NCBI GenBank assembly: GCA_964651315.1
Contig: CAZYXO010000022.1
Span: 1 to 15,557 of the forward strand
Origin: CAZYXO01 sp964651315
GTDB taxonomy: Bacteria > Bacillota_I > Bacilli_A > RF39 > UBA660
DNA length: 15,557 bases
Direction of reading: 5' to 3'
In this document: piece by piece, positions 1 through 5,609 of the stretch
Layout of the letters: every line of letters starts with the position of its first letter
Position numbering within the stretch: the stretch's first letter is position 1
Position numbers and translations under genes: made by a program
Notes under the pieces: generated by a model
What the model saw: only the letters and a program-made list of their open reading frames with translations
Told to the model about the DNA's origin: nothing
Database searches by the model: none

Positions 1-90
1 TGGAAGTATTTTATCATATTTTTTTCTTTTTCTTCGATTTTATGATTTTATCGTGAAACATCTAGTCTTTTCTTTTTCTTGAAAATAATA

Positions 91-96
91 TATAAT
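91..96 (+). promoter_or_regulatory. Candidate -10 box for queH
   Basis: A perfect TATAAT lies 30 bases before the queH start, with an AAAGGAG ribosome binding site at about 105-111 just behind it. No good -35 box is seen at the right spacing (TTTTCT at 68-73 is weak). In such AT-rich DNA a TATAAT can occur by chance. The remainder of 1-90 holds only T-rich sequence, and I see no gene or preQ1 riboswitch in it. Confidence 0.35.
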
Positions 97-126
97 ACGA
101 TATAAAAGGAGTACGTATTATATATT

Positions 127-738
127 ATGAATTATGATAATGAATTAAAACAATTAATAAGTAAACTAGATTATATACCTAAACTATTATTACATAGTTG
201 TTGTGGACCTTGTAGCACATATGTTATAGAATATTTAACTAAATATTTTGATATAACTATACTTTATTATAATCCTAATATAGAACCAATAGAAGAATAT
301 AATAAAAGAAAAGAAGAACAAATTAAATTTATAAATAAATATAAAAGTATTAATAAATTAGAATATATGGATATAGATTATGATAATGAAGCATTTAAGA
401 AAATATCTGTAGGATATGAAAATATACCTGAAAATGGTATAAGATGTCATAAATGTTATCAATTAAGAATGGAAAAAACATGTATTCTTGCTAAAAATAA
501 TAATTATGATTTTTTTGGAACTACACTTACTGTATCTCCATATAAAAATAGTAAAATAATAAATGAAATAGGTATTAATTTAGAAAAAGAATATAATATA
601 AAATATTTAATAAGTGATTTTAAAAAAAATAATGGTTATTTAACAAGTATAAAATTAAGTAAAGATTATGAATTATATCGTCAAAACTATTGTGGTTGTT
701 TATTTTCTTTACAAAATACTATAAATAATAAAAAATGA
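127..738 (+). CDS. queH: Epoxyqueuosine reductase QueH
   Basis: QueH (DUF208 family) catalyses the last step of queuosine synthesis, reducing epoxyqueuosine to queuosine in tRNA, and replaces the cobalamin enzyme QueG. The 203-residue protein has the family signature: the Cys cluster HSCCGPC (Cys25, Cys26, Cys29), then a YYNPNIEP segment, RCHKC (Cys107, Cys110), the FGTTLTVSPYKNS stretch, and C-terminal YCGC (Cys189, Cys191). These Cys bind the Fe-S cluster and iron centre in characterised members. Length is normal for the family. An AAAGGAG site precedes the ATG at a rather long spacing of about 15 bases. The gene stands alone, with a terminator overlapping its stop codon. No other queuosine genes are in the window, so substrate supply (synthesis or salvage) cannot be judged here. 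Confidence 0.92.
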   Translation: MNYDNELKQLISKLDYIPKLLLHSCCGPCSTYVIEYLTKYFDITILYYNPNIEPIEEYNKRKEEQIKFINKYKSINKLEYMDIDYDNEAFKKISVGYENIPENGIRCHKCYQLRMEKTCILAKNNNYDFFGTTLTVSPYKNSKIINEIGINLEKEYNIKYLISDFKKNNGYLTSIKLSKDYELYRQNYCGCLFSLQNTINNKK

Positions 739-760
739 AATTGATTTTCATTTTTTATTA
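726..760 (+). terminator. Palindromic terminator after queH
   Basis: A perfect 15-bp inverted repeat (726-740 with 746-760, loop 741-745) overlaps the queH stop codon and ends in a T-rich arm. The stem is almost all A-T, so it is thermodynamically weak, but position and T-tract fit an intrinsic terminator working in either direction. Confidence 0.6.
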
Positions 761-800
761 TGGTAAACTAGTTATAGATAATAAAAGGAGATAATACTTT

Positions 801-1367
801 ATGAATAGAAAATATATATTGGTCGTAATTGTAAGTTTAATTGTTGTATTATCAATTAGTTTAACATATGCTTTATTTTATTCAAGCATTAGTCAAAGTG
901 ATTTAAATACTCTTAATACAAGTTGTTTTGATGTTTCATTTATAGAAAACAGCAGTTCTATTAATTTAGAAAATACTTATCCAATGAGTAGTGATAAAGG
1001 ATTAAAACAAACACCTTATAGTTTTACAATAACGAATACTTGTAATATAACTAGTGAATATTTAGTTACATTTAGTACAACAAATAATTCTTCAAGTACT
1101 ATACTTCCATATATGAATATATCATTTGATGGTAATAATTTTAGTAAATTAAATACTTTAAATACTACAACACTTGCAAATGATTTAATTACTTTATATA
1201 CATTAAAGACTACATATGAAATAGATACTGGTTATTTGGATCAAAATGATAGTAAAACATTTAATATTACTTTATGGTTAGATGAAAGTGCTCCTAATAG
1301 TGTTATGGGTGAAAGTTTTGAAGGTAGAGTTTTAGTTACAAATAATGCAATTATGTTAATCCAGTAG
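801..1367 (+). CDS. N-terminal fragment: SipW-dependent-type signal peptide and TasA-like beta domain
   Basis: The 188-residue frame starts at an ATG with AAAAGGAG about 10 bases upstream. Residues 1-25 are a basic start, a hydrophobic stretch (YILVVIVSLIVVLSISL) and a TYALF motif typical of SipW-processed TasA/camelysin-type exported proteins. The remainder is Ser/Thr/Asn-rich and beta-strand-like, with a pair of Cys (SCFDVSF and TNTCNITS) that may form a disulphide. Residues up to about Ala183 belong to the original protein. The last five (IMLIQ) are out-of-frame readthrough before the premature TAG. It would be exported and cell-surface or matrix-located if made. The exact family assignment is from pattern resemblance only. 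Confidence 0.6.
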   Translation: MNRKYILVVIVSLIVVLSISLTYALFYSSISQSDLNTLNTSCFDVSFIENSSSINLENTYPMSSDKGLKQTPYSFTITNTCNITSEYLVTFSTTNNSSSTILPYMNISFDGNNFSKLNTLNTTTLANDLITLYTLKTTYEIDTGYLDQNDSKTFNITLWLDESAPNSVMGESFEGRVLVTNNAIMLIQ

Positions 1368-1708
1368 ATGTAACATTAGCAGTAAAGTTACAAAATAAAA
1401 GTGGAGATGAATGGTTAGAAACTTATTCAAATGCAAGTAGTTTTCCAAATATTACAAGTGGATACTATTATCAAGAAACAATATGCGATGACAATAATGT
1501 AACAATAACAGATGAATGGGATAAAATAAATTATAAGTTTACTAGATTATCATTTAAAAATGTAACAAAACCAATAAAATGTGTAGTTAAGTTTGGAGAA
1601 GAAATATTAAAAGGTGGAGCGGCGGTATTAGCAGCATGGAGAGAAGCAGGAATATCTATAAATGATACAACTCCAGATTTTAGTCAAACTGAAAAAACAC
1701 AAGTAGGA

Positions 1709-2620
1709 GTGTACCTTACACAAGATGATTATGGAACAAGTTATTATGTAAGAGGTGCTAGCAATTATAATTTTATTAAATTTGGAAAAGACTCATCAAA
1801 TAATGATTACTGGTGGAGAATAATCAGAATCAATGGGGATGGTTCTATTAGATTAATTTATCAAGGTACAGCAGCATCAGGGAGTACTCCAGCATTAACT
1901 GGGTCAGGCACATCAATAAATAGTAGTGAATCGATTTCTGTTCCAACTTCTTTCAACATAAATTCAAATAATAATATGCATATTGGATATATGTATACAA
2001 GTGAACAAAGACAGGGATTGACAAATAGTAGTAATGCAAAAACACAATTAGAAGCATGGTATAAAAGAAATTTTGTCGATAGAGCAGCGAATGCAACAGC
2101 AAAAAGTTATATAGCAGATAGAATATTTTGTGGAGATAGAACAAGTTCAACAAGTTCAAGTGCCACATGGACAGTACCATTTACAAGTAGTGGAGGAACT
2201 GGTTCAACCACAACATATTATGGAGCAGATTTTCGATTAACAAAAACAACAAAAACACCAACACTAATATGTCCAGAATACCCAGATAAATATACAACGA
2301 CAAATGCGGATCATGGAAATAAAGCATTAACATATCCAATCGGACTAATTACAGCAGATGAAGTAGCAATGGCTGGAGGAGTATTTAACACAGCAAATTC
2401 AAGATATTATTTATATACAAATCAGTACTACTGGACAATGTCGCCGTGTATTTTCAGCAGTGGCAGTGCGTACGAGTGGAACGTGGGTCCGGGCGGCCAC
2501 CTGAATAGCCTCGATGTGAGCGACAGTTACGATCTTCGTGCAGTTATCAATCTGAGCTCAGATGCACCAATATCTGGGACAGGAACGACAACTTCACCTT
2601 TTACAATAGGACCTGAATGA
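1709..2620 (+). CDS. C-terminal fragment: lectin-like (C-type lectin/FGE-like) surface domain with hypervariable-looking tail
   Basis: The first plausible start in this frame is GTG 1709, which lacks a convincing ribosome binding site. The homologous frame actually opens at 1346, so this is better read as the C-terminal part of the gene beginning at 801. Recognisable blocks in the 303-residue piece are WWRIIRINGDGSIRLIYQGT (about 35-54), RIFCGDR, LTYPIGLITADEVAMAGG (about 210-227), then YWTMSP (about 241-246) and RAVINLSSD near the end, finishing in GTGTTTSPFTI. This layout matches a family common in gut Bacillota surface proteins, often with VRPVINL at the end, that I associate with C-type-lectin/FGE-like folds (compare DUF6273 and FISUMP domains). 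The fold is inferred, not shown. Here the usual RPVINL reads RAVINL. There is no sortase motif. The block after YWTMSP has very different base composition from the rest. Confidence 0.55.
   Translation: MYLTQDDYGTSYYVRGASNYNFIKFGKDSSNNDYWWRIIRINGDGSIRLIYQGTAASGSTPALTGSGTSINSSESISVPTSFNINSNNNMHIGYMYTSEQRQGLTNSSNAKTQLEAWYKRNFVDRAANATAKSYIADRIFCGDRTSSTSSSATWTVPFTSSGGTGSTTTYYGADFRLTKTTKTPTLICPEYPDKYTTTNADHGNKALTYPIGLITADEVAMAGGVFNTANSRYYLYTNQYYWTMSPCIFSSGSAYEWNVGPGGHLNSLDVSDSYDLRAVINLSSDAPISGTGTTTSPFTIGPE
2441..2539 (+). other. GC-rich block resembling a diversity-generating retroelement variable region
   Basis: By hand count 2441-2560 is 66/120 G+C (55%), and 2461-2510 is 33/50, against roughly a quarter in the surrounding genome. 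All 33 codons from TCG 2441 to CGT 2537 lack A in the third position, and most end in C or T, although A-ending codons dominate elsewhere. They encode residues 245-277 of the C-terminal frame, just between YWTMSP and AVINL. In DGR targets the variable region sits at the C-terminal lectin-fold binding face and derives from a template rich in AAC/AAT codons, which predicts mainly NNC/NNT codons. No template repeat, reverse transcriptase or avd gene is in this window, so the assignment is a hypothesis. Confidence 0.5.
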
Positions 2621-2717
2621 CGGACAGTTTTAGAAAAAAGCCTATAAAAAAGGACTTTGAAGGATATAAAAATTCGGGCAGTAAATGACAAAACAGCCTT
2701 TTGAAATGACCCTGTAT

Positions 2718-2757
2718 AATATGGTGTGTAAATTAAAAATTTGCATACCATATTTTT
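2718..2757 (+). terminator. Intrinsic terminator downstream of the surface protein gene
   Basis: A 17-bp stem (2718-2734 with 2738-2754) includes two G-T wobbles and an AAA loop, and runs into T5 (2753-2757). This is the most convincing transcription end for the surface-protein gene, although it lies about 100 bases past the stop, inside the inverted-repeat segment. Confidence 0.65.
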
Positions 2758-2814
2758 ATGGATAAAGTAGTGAAAAAAAATGCAAAAAGTAAGCGTGGTA
2801 TTATATTATATGTT

Positions 2815-2838
2815 AATGGTGTATCACATCATTTTTTT
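2815..2838 (+). terminator. Second weak terminator hairpin
   Basis: An 8-bp stem (2815-2822 with 2826-2833, one G-T pair, 3-base loop) is followed by T7 at 2832-2838. It lies just before the right inverted repeat and may back up the stronger hairpin at 2718. Confidence 0.4.
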
Positions 2839-2883
2839 CTTTTTTAAAAACTGTCCGTATATAAGCAACTAATTACTGAATAA

Positions 2884-3237
2884 CTATTTCTTATTAATAC
2901 CTAATATACTTCCTATAATAGAAGATATAATAATAATTAAATAAAATAATAATGATTTAAAAGATATAGTTTGAAAGAATATAATATTTATTAATACTAA
3001 ATTTATAATTAATAAAAGTGATATTTTGATACCTTGTAAGTATCCTTTTTTATCTACTTTTTTACCATATTTAATACCATATATAAATGATATTATTATA
3101 ATTATTATAGTATTTAATATATTAGTTATATTATTACTTAAACCAATAATGTTTAATAAAGACATAAGGAGAGTAATAATTAATATAATACTTATAAATA
3201 TAATAGATTCTTTTAAATATTTTAATAATTTAGTCAT
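2884..3237 (-). CDS. Small four-helix membrane protein (TIGR04086/YrzE-like)
   Basis: This 117-residue protein is almost entirely hydrophobic, with about four membrane helices: residues 10-32, 37-56, 69-88 and 92-112. A short polar connection in the middle reads YGKKVDKKGYLQG. Length, helix pattern and the Gly/Lys-rich turn fit the TIGR04086 (DUF3792) family of Bacillota membrane proteins, whose function is unknown. The start is chosen because AGGTG (complement of 3246-3250) lies 8 bases upstream of the ATG. It is transcribed toward the surface-protein gene and is divergent from the DUF421 gene across a 73-base AT-rich gap, where both promoters must lie but cannot be resolved. The protein is unusually rich in Ile, partly a result of the AT-rich genome. 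Confidence 0.65.
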   Translation of the reverse strand: MTKLLKYLKESIIFISIILIITLLMSLLNIIGLSNNITNILNTIIIIIISFIYGIKYGKKVDKKGYLQGIKISLLLIINLVLINIIFFQTISFKSLLFYLIIIISSIIGSILGINKK

Positions 3238-3310
3238 TTAAATTTCACCTATTAAAATAATATGTTTAAATAATCATAAATATTAACATAATAATAATGG
3301 TGATTAATTA

Positions 3311-3958
3311 ATGGTAATATTAACAGTAATATTTAGAACTATATTCTTTTATTTTTTTATAACTCTAGCATATCGAATAATGGGTAAAAGAGAAGTTGGA
3401 CAATTAGGAATAATAGATTTAATTGTTTCAATACTAATTGCTGAATTAGTAGCAATTAGTATTGAAAATTATAAAGATAATATATTTATTACAATAATTC
3501 CAATTATACTATTAGTAGGTATTGAATTAATTCTTGGATATATTAGTTTAAAAAGTCGTAAATTTAGAACTTTTATGAGTGGTAAACCTTCTTTAATTAT
3601 AAGTAATGGGAAGATTAATTATCATGAAATGGTTAAACAAAGATATACAATGGATGACTTGTTACTTAGTTTAAGACAGGAAAGTGTTAAAAATATTGAA
3701 GATATTGAATATGCTTTTTTAGAACCAAATGGAAAGTTATCGATATTTAAGTATAATATATTTAAAATGAAAAGTGATTATCCAATGCCTTTAGTTTTAG
3801 ATGGTAGTATTCAAGATAAAGCATTAACCCATATTCATAAAAGTAAAGAATGGTTATATAATGAACTAGAAAAAAACAATATGATTTTAGAGAATATCTT
3901 CTATGCTTTTTATAAAGGTAAAAAGATTTATATAGTTAATAAAGATAATATTAAATAA
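3311..3958 (+). CDS. DUF421 (YetF-like) membrane protein
   Basis: The 215-residue protein opens with about three membrane helices (residues 3-22, 30-50, 57-77). The conserved loop YRIMGKREVGQLGIIDL lies between helices 1 and 2. The cytoplasmic part follows, with FMSGKPSLIISNGKINYHEM, then YTMDDLLLSLRQESVKNIEDIEYAFLEPNG (about 112-141). These are the signatures of the DUF421/YetF family (Bacillus YdfS, YetF, YrbG relatives). YetF-type proteins have been linked to spore or envelope traits in Bacillus, but the biochemical role is not established. GGTGAT about 8 bases before the ATG supports the start. It appears monocistronic, closed by a terminator immediately after the stop. Confidence 0.85.
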   Translation: MVILTVIFRTIFFYFFITLAYRIMGKREVGQLGIIDLIVSILIAELVAISIENYKDNIFITIIPIILLVGIELILGYISLKSRKFRTFMSGKPSLIISNGKINYHEMVKQRYTMDDLLLSLRQESVKNIEDIEYAFLEPNGKLSIFKYNIFKMKSDYPMPLVLDGSIQDKALTHIHKSKEWLYNELEKNNMILENIFYAFYKGKKIYIVNKDNIK

Positions 3959-3959
3959 T

Positions 3960-3987
3960 ACTAAGAAAATAATTTCTTAGTTTTTTT
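3960..3987 (+). terminator. Terminator of the DUF421 gene
   Basis: ACTAAGAAA (3960-3968) pairs with TTTCTTAGT (3973-3981) around a 4-base loop, followed by T7 (3981-3987). It starts two bases after the stop codon. Confidence 0.8.
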
Positions 3988-4010
3988 GACAAAAAGTTTA
4001 CATGTAAAAG

Positions 4011-4055
4011 AGCCGCAGATTTTCAAAATCTGTATACAGAAATTCGGCTTTTTTT
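4011..4055. terminator. Bidirectional, multi-hairpin terminator
   Basis: AGCCG (4011-4015) pairs with CGGCT (4045-4049), extended by A-T and G-T pairs on the outside and followed by T7. Inside are two competing palindromes, CAGATTTTCAAAATCTG (4016-4032) and TCTGTATACAGA (4029-4040). On the opposite strand the stem is followed by CTCTTTT, so it can also stop transcription from the right. A 12-bp palindrome TTTACATGTAAA (3997-4008) abuts it. No gene lies between this and the preceding terminator. It could alternatively be a dispersed repeat or a small RNA end. Confidence 0.6.
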
Positions 4056-4091
4056 CATTTGGTAAAAAAAGTTGCAAAATAAAAAAGGAAA

Positions 4092-4118
4092 TTGGACATT
4101 GGCGGGATATATTATTAT
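4092..4118 (+). promoter_or_regulatory. Possible promoter of the ORF6N gene cluster
   Basis: TTGGAC (4092-4097) and TATTAT (4113-4118) are separated by 15 bases, which is short. An 8-bp inverted repeat GTATATTA/TAATATAC (4148-4155, 4166-4173) lies between this and the start codon and could be an operator or leader hairpin. The remainder of 4056-4196 shows nothing else. Weak evidence in AT-rich DNA. Confidence 0.25.
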
Positions 4119-4196
4119 TAGAGGGAACAAATTTTTTTATAGAAAAAGTATATTAATAAAATAAATAATATACAAAGAAAACGGGAGGTATAAATA

Positions 4197-4706
4197 ATGA
4201 CTAATGAAATAACAATTGAAGAAGAAAATGATATCAAAAATATTATTTATGAAATAAGAGGAAAACAAGTAATTCTTGATAGTGATGTAGCAAAATTATA
4301 CAACGTTGAAACTAAAAGAATAAATGAAGTAGTGAAAAGAAATCTGAATAGGTTTTCAGTAGATTTCTGTTTTAAGTTATCTATGGAAGAAATTAAGAAT
4401 TTGCGTTTAAGGTCGCAAATTGTGACCTTAAACGCAGTAGGGAATTTAAGGGGATTACATTATAAATATTTACCTTATGCATTTACAGAACATGGCGTAA
4501 TGATGTTGTCTGGCTTATTGAAAAGTGATATTGCTGTAAAAGTAAATATTCAAATTATAAATGCTTTTATTTTAATAAAAAAATATATTTCTAGCGATTT
4601 TATTGAACAAAATTATTATAATAAAATGCTTATTAAACATGATAATGATATTAAATTATTACAAGAATCATTTGATAAATTAACTAATAAAGAAATTGGA
4701 GATTAA
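4197..4706 (+). CDS. ORF6N domain protein without C-terminal PLD-like domain
   Basis: The 169-residue protein has the ORF6N domain (PF10543) at about residues 10-110: IYEIRGKQVILDSDVAKLYN, VKRNLNRFSVDFCFKL, LRSQIVT, and LPYAFTEHGVMMLSGLL. A short helical tail follows (KYISSDFIEQNYYNKMLIKHDNDIKLL). ORF6N is a DNA-binding-type domain first described in phage and large DNA virus regulators and anti-repressors. No specific target is known for this one. GGGAGGT 7 bases before the ATG is a strong ribosome binding site. The next gene begins three bases after its stop. Unlike its two neighbours it ends where their PLD-like domain would begin. It has a duplicated LR (LRLRSQ, residues 70-75) encoded by a near-perfect 35-base palindrome. 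Confidence 0.85.
   Translation: MTNEITIEEENDIKNIIYEIRGKQVILDSDVAKLYNVETKRINEVVKRNLNRFSVDFCFKLSMEEIKNLRLRSQIVTLNAVGNLRGLHYKYLPYAFTEHGVMMLSGLLKSDIAVKVNIQIINAFILIKKYISSDFIEQNYYNKMLIKHDNDIKLLQESFDKLTNKEIGD
4402..4436. repeat. Coding palindrome in ORF6N gene 1 (16-bp stem, 3-base loop)
   Basis: TGCGTTTAAGGTC (4402-4414) is exactly inverted at 4424-4436. Three further pairs (one G-T) extend inward to an AAT loop at 4418-4420. The centre, 4419, is the first base of the codon after Gln74. It encodes the RLRSQIVTLNA stretch. Confidence 0.85.
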
Positions 4707-4709
4707 ATA

Positions 4710-5609
4710 GTGAAAAACGAATTAATAGTTAATGAAGAAAACGATATAAAAGATATGATTTATGAAATAAGAGGAAAACAAGTTATACTTGATAGTGATT
4801 TAGCAAATCTATTTGAATATGAAACAAAGCAATTAAATAGACAAGTTATGAGAAATATCAAACGGTTTCCAGAAAATTATTGTTTTCAATTAACAAAAGA
4901 AGAGTACAAAAACTTGAGGTGCCAAAATGGCACTTCAAATAATCATGGTGGGCGAAGAACTTTACCATATGTATTTACAGAATATGGGATAACAATGCTT
5001 GCTGGTATCCTAAAAAGTGATGTAGCAATTAGTGCAAGTTTAAAAATAGTAAATACTTTTATCATGATGCGTAAATTTATTTCTAGTAATTTAATAGAAC
5101 AAAAATACATTAATGAAATTGTATTAAAAGATTCTAAAAGAATAGATATAATAGAAGAATCTTTATCTAAATTTAAAGCAACAAATAATCATATATTCTT
5201 TGAAGGACAAATATACGACGCATATTCTAAAATAATAGATATATTAAGTGTTGCAACTAAAGAATTAATAATAATAGATAATTATGCAGATAAGACATTA
5301 CTGGATATAATATCGAAAATAAACAAAAAAACTTTATTAATAACTAGTAAAGATAGTTATATAGAAGAAATAGATATTAATAAATATCAAGAACAATATA
5401 GCAATTTACAAGTGATAACAAATAATACATTTCATGACAGGTATTTTATAATTGATAAAAATATAGTTTATCATTGTGGAAGTTCTATAAATAAAGCAGG
5501 AACTAAAACATTTTCGATAAATAAAATAGAAGATGGAATAGTTAAGAAATTATTATTAGACAAAATAAAAGATATAAAGAAGTTGGAGATAAAAAATAAT
5601 GACAAATGA
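4710..5609 (+). CDS. ORF6N domain protein with C-terminal PLD-like domain (copy 2)
   Basis: The 299-residue protein has ORF6N at about residues 10-115 (IYEIRGKQVILDSDLANLFE, LRCQNGTSN, GGRRTLPYVFTEYGITMLAGIL), a helical linker, and a C-terminal domain at about 157-295. That domain starts at NHIFFEGQIYDAYSKIIDIL, runs through LIIIDNYADKTLLDII, and ends in FHDRYFIID and HCGSSINKAG. His242-x-Arg244-x4-Asp249 followed by GSS is a phospholipase D-superfamily HKD-like motif with Arg in place of Lys, so catalytic activity is uncertain. The family pairing of a phage-type DNA-binding domain with a PLD-like domain suggests a regulator or a DNA-acting effector, but no function is established. The start is GTG 4710 with GGAGAT 6 bases upstream, three bases after the previous stop, implying translational coupling. 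It overlaps the next gene by 11 bases. Confidence 0.82.
   Translation: MKNELIVNEENDIKDMIYEIRGKQVILDSDLANLFEYETKQLNRQVMRNIKRFPENYCFQLTKEEYKNLRCQNGTSNNHGGRRTLPYVFTEYGITMLAGILKSDVAISASLKIVNTFIMMRKFISSNLIEQKYINEIVLKDSKRIDIIEESLSKFKATNNHIFFEGQIYDAYSKIIDILSVATKELIIIDNYADKTLLDIISKINKKTLLITSKDSYIEEIDINKYQEQYSNLQVITNNTFHDRYFIIDKNIVYHCGSSINKAGTKTFSINKIEDGIVKKLLLDKIKDIKKLEIKNNDK
4914..4938. repeat. Coding palindrome in ORF6N gene 2 (11-bp stem, 3-base loop)
   Basis: TTGAGGTGCCA (4914-4924) pairs with TGGCACTTCAA (4928-4938), with one G-T pair and an AAA loop. The centre, 4926, is the first base of the codon after Gln72. It encodes LRCQNGTS. Arm sequence differs from the palindromes in copies 1 and 3. 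Confidence 0.8.
5180..5285 (+). repeat. Direct repeat, copy A (106 bp, PLD-like domain start)
   Basis: Identical base for base to 6090-6195. It encodes the TNHIFFEGQIYDAYSK... start of the PLD-like domain. Similarity stays very high for about 290 bases beyond, with scattered, mostly silent differences, showing a recent duplication or gene conversion of this domain. Confidence 0.9.

Larger units (their letters stand above)
801..2620 (+). pseudogene. SipW-type secreted surface protein with C-terminal lectin-like domain, split by a frameshift
   Basis: Two reading frames join into one protein of about 606 residues. The first frame (from 801) ends at TAG 1365-1367. A second frame is open without stops from 1346 to TGA 2618-2620 and contains no good start for its first 120 codons. 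The sequence GCAATTATG at 1347-1355 would read through as ANYVNPVDVTLAV if one A were restored, which makes a smooth beta-strand continuation. The ancestral product had an N-terminal signal anchor, a TasA/camelysin-like beta domain, a middle region (1361-1708: VDVTLAVKL, then ITSGYYYQET, then LKGGAAVLAAWREAG) and a C-terminal WWRIIRINGDGS...YWTMSP...AVINL domain. The broken frame may be a true inactivation, a sequencing or assembly error, or recoding. No long homopolymer or obvious slippery heptamer is present, so recoding is least likely. Confidence 0.7.
2620..2858. repeat. 239-bp non-coding segment bounded by 12-bp inverted repeats
   Basis: ACGGACAGTTTT at 2620-2631 is exactly inverted at 2847-2858 (AAAACTGTCCGT). 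With small gaps the similarity extends to about 20 bases on each side (2620-2640 with 2839-2858). The left repeat begins on the last base of the surface-protein stop codon. Between the repeats are two hairpins with T-tracts and no credible gene. It could be a MITE or solo remnant of an insertion sequence, or a recombination or retrohoming signal linked to the neighbouring variable block. I see no clear target-site duplication at the edges. Confidence 0.5.

Noticed and set aside
1..126. preQ1 riboswitch ahead of queH
   Set aside because: No G-rich loop/A-rich tail pseudoknot pattern is visible. The leader is short and T-rich.
1953..2751. Reverse-strand frames opposite the surface protein gene (1953-2180 and 2527-2751)
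   Set aside because: Tyr/Leu-rich or composition-driven translations with no motif. They are antisense shadows of a convincing forward frame.
2758..2847. 29-codon frame starting MDKVVKKNAKSKRG inside the inverted-repeat segment
   Set aside because: No ribosome binding site, it follows a terminator hairpin directly, and its end is just the T-tract of the next hairpin.
3026..3241. Forward frame of 71 residues opposite the small membrane protein
   Set aside because: Hydrophobic mirror of the reverse gene. The reverse frame is longer, has a better ribosome binding site and fits a known membrane family.
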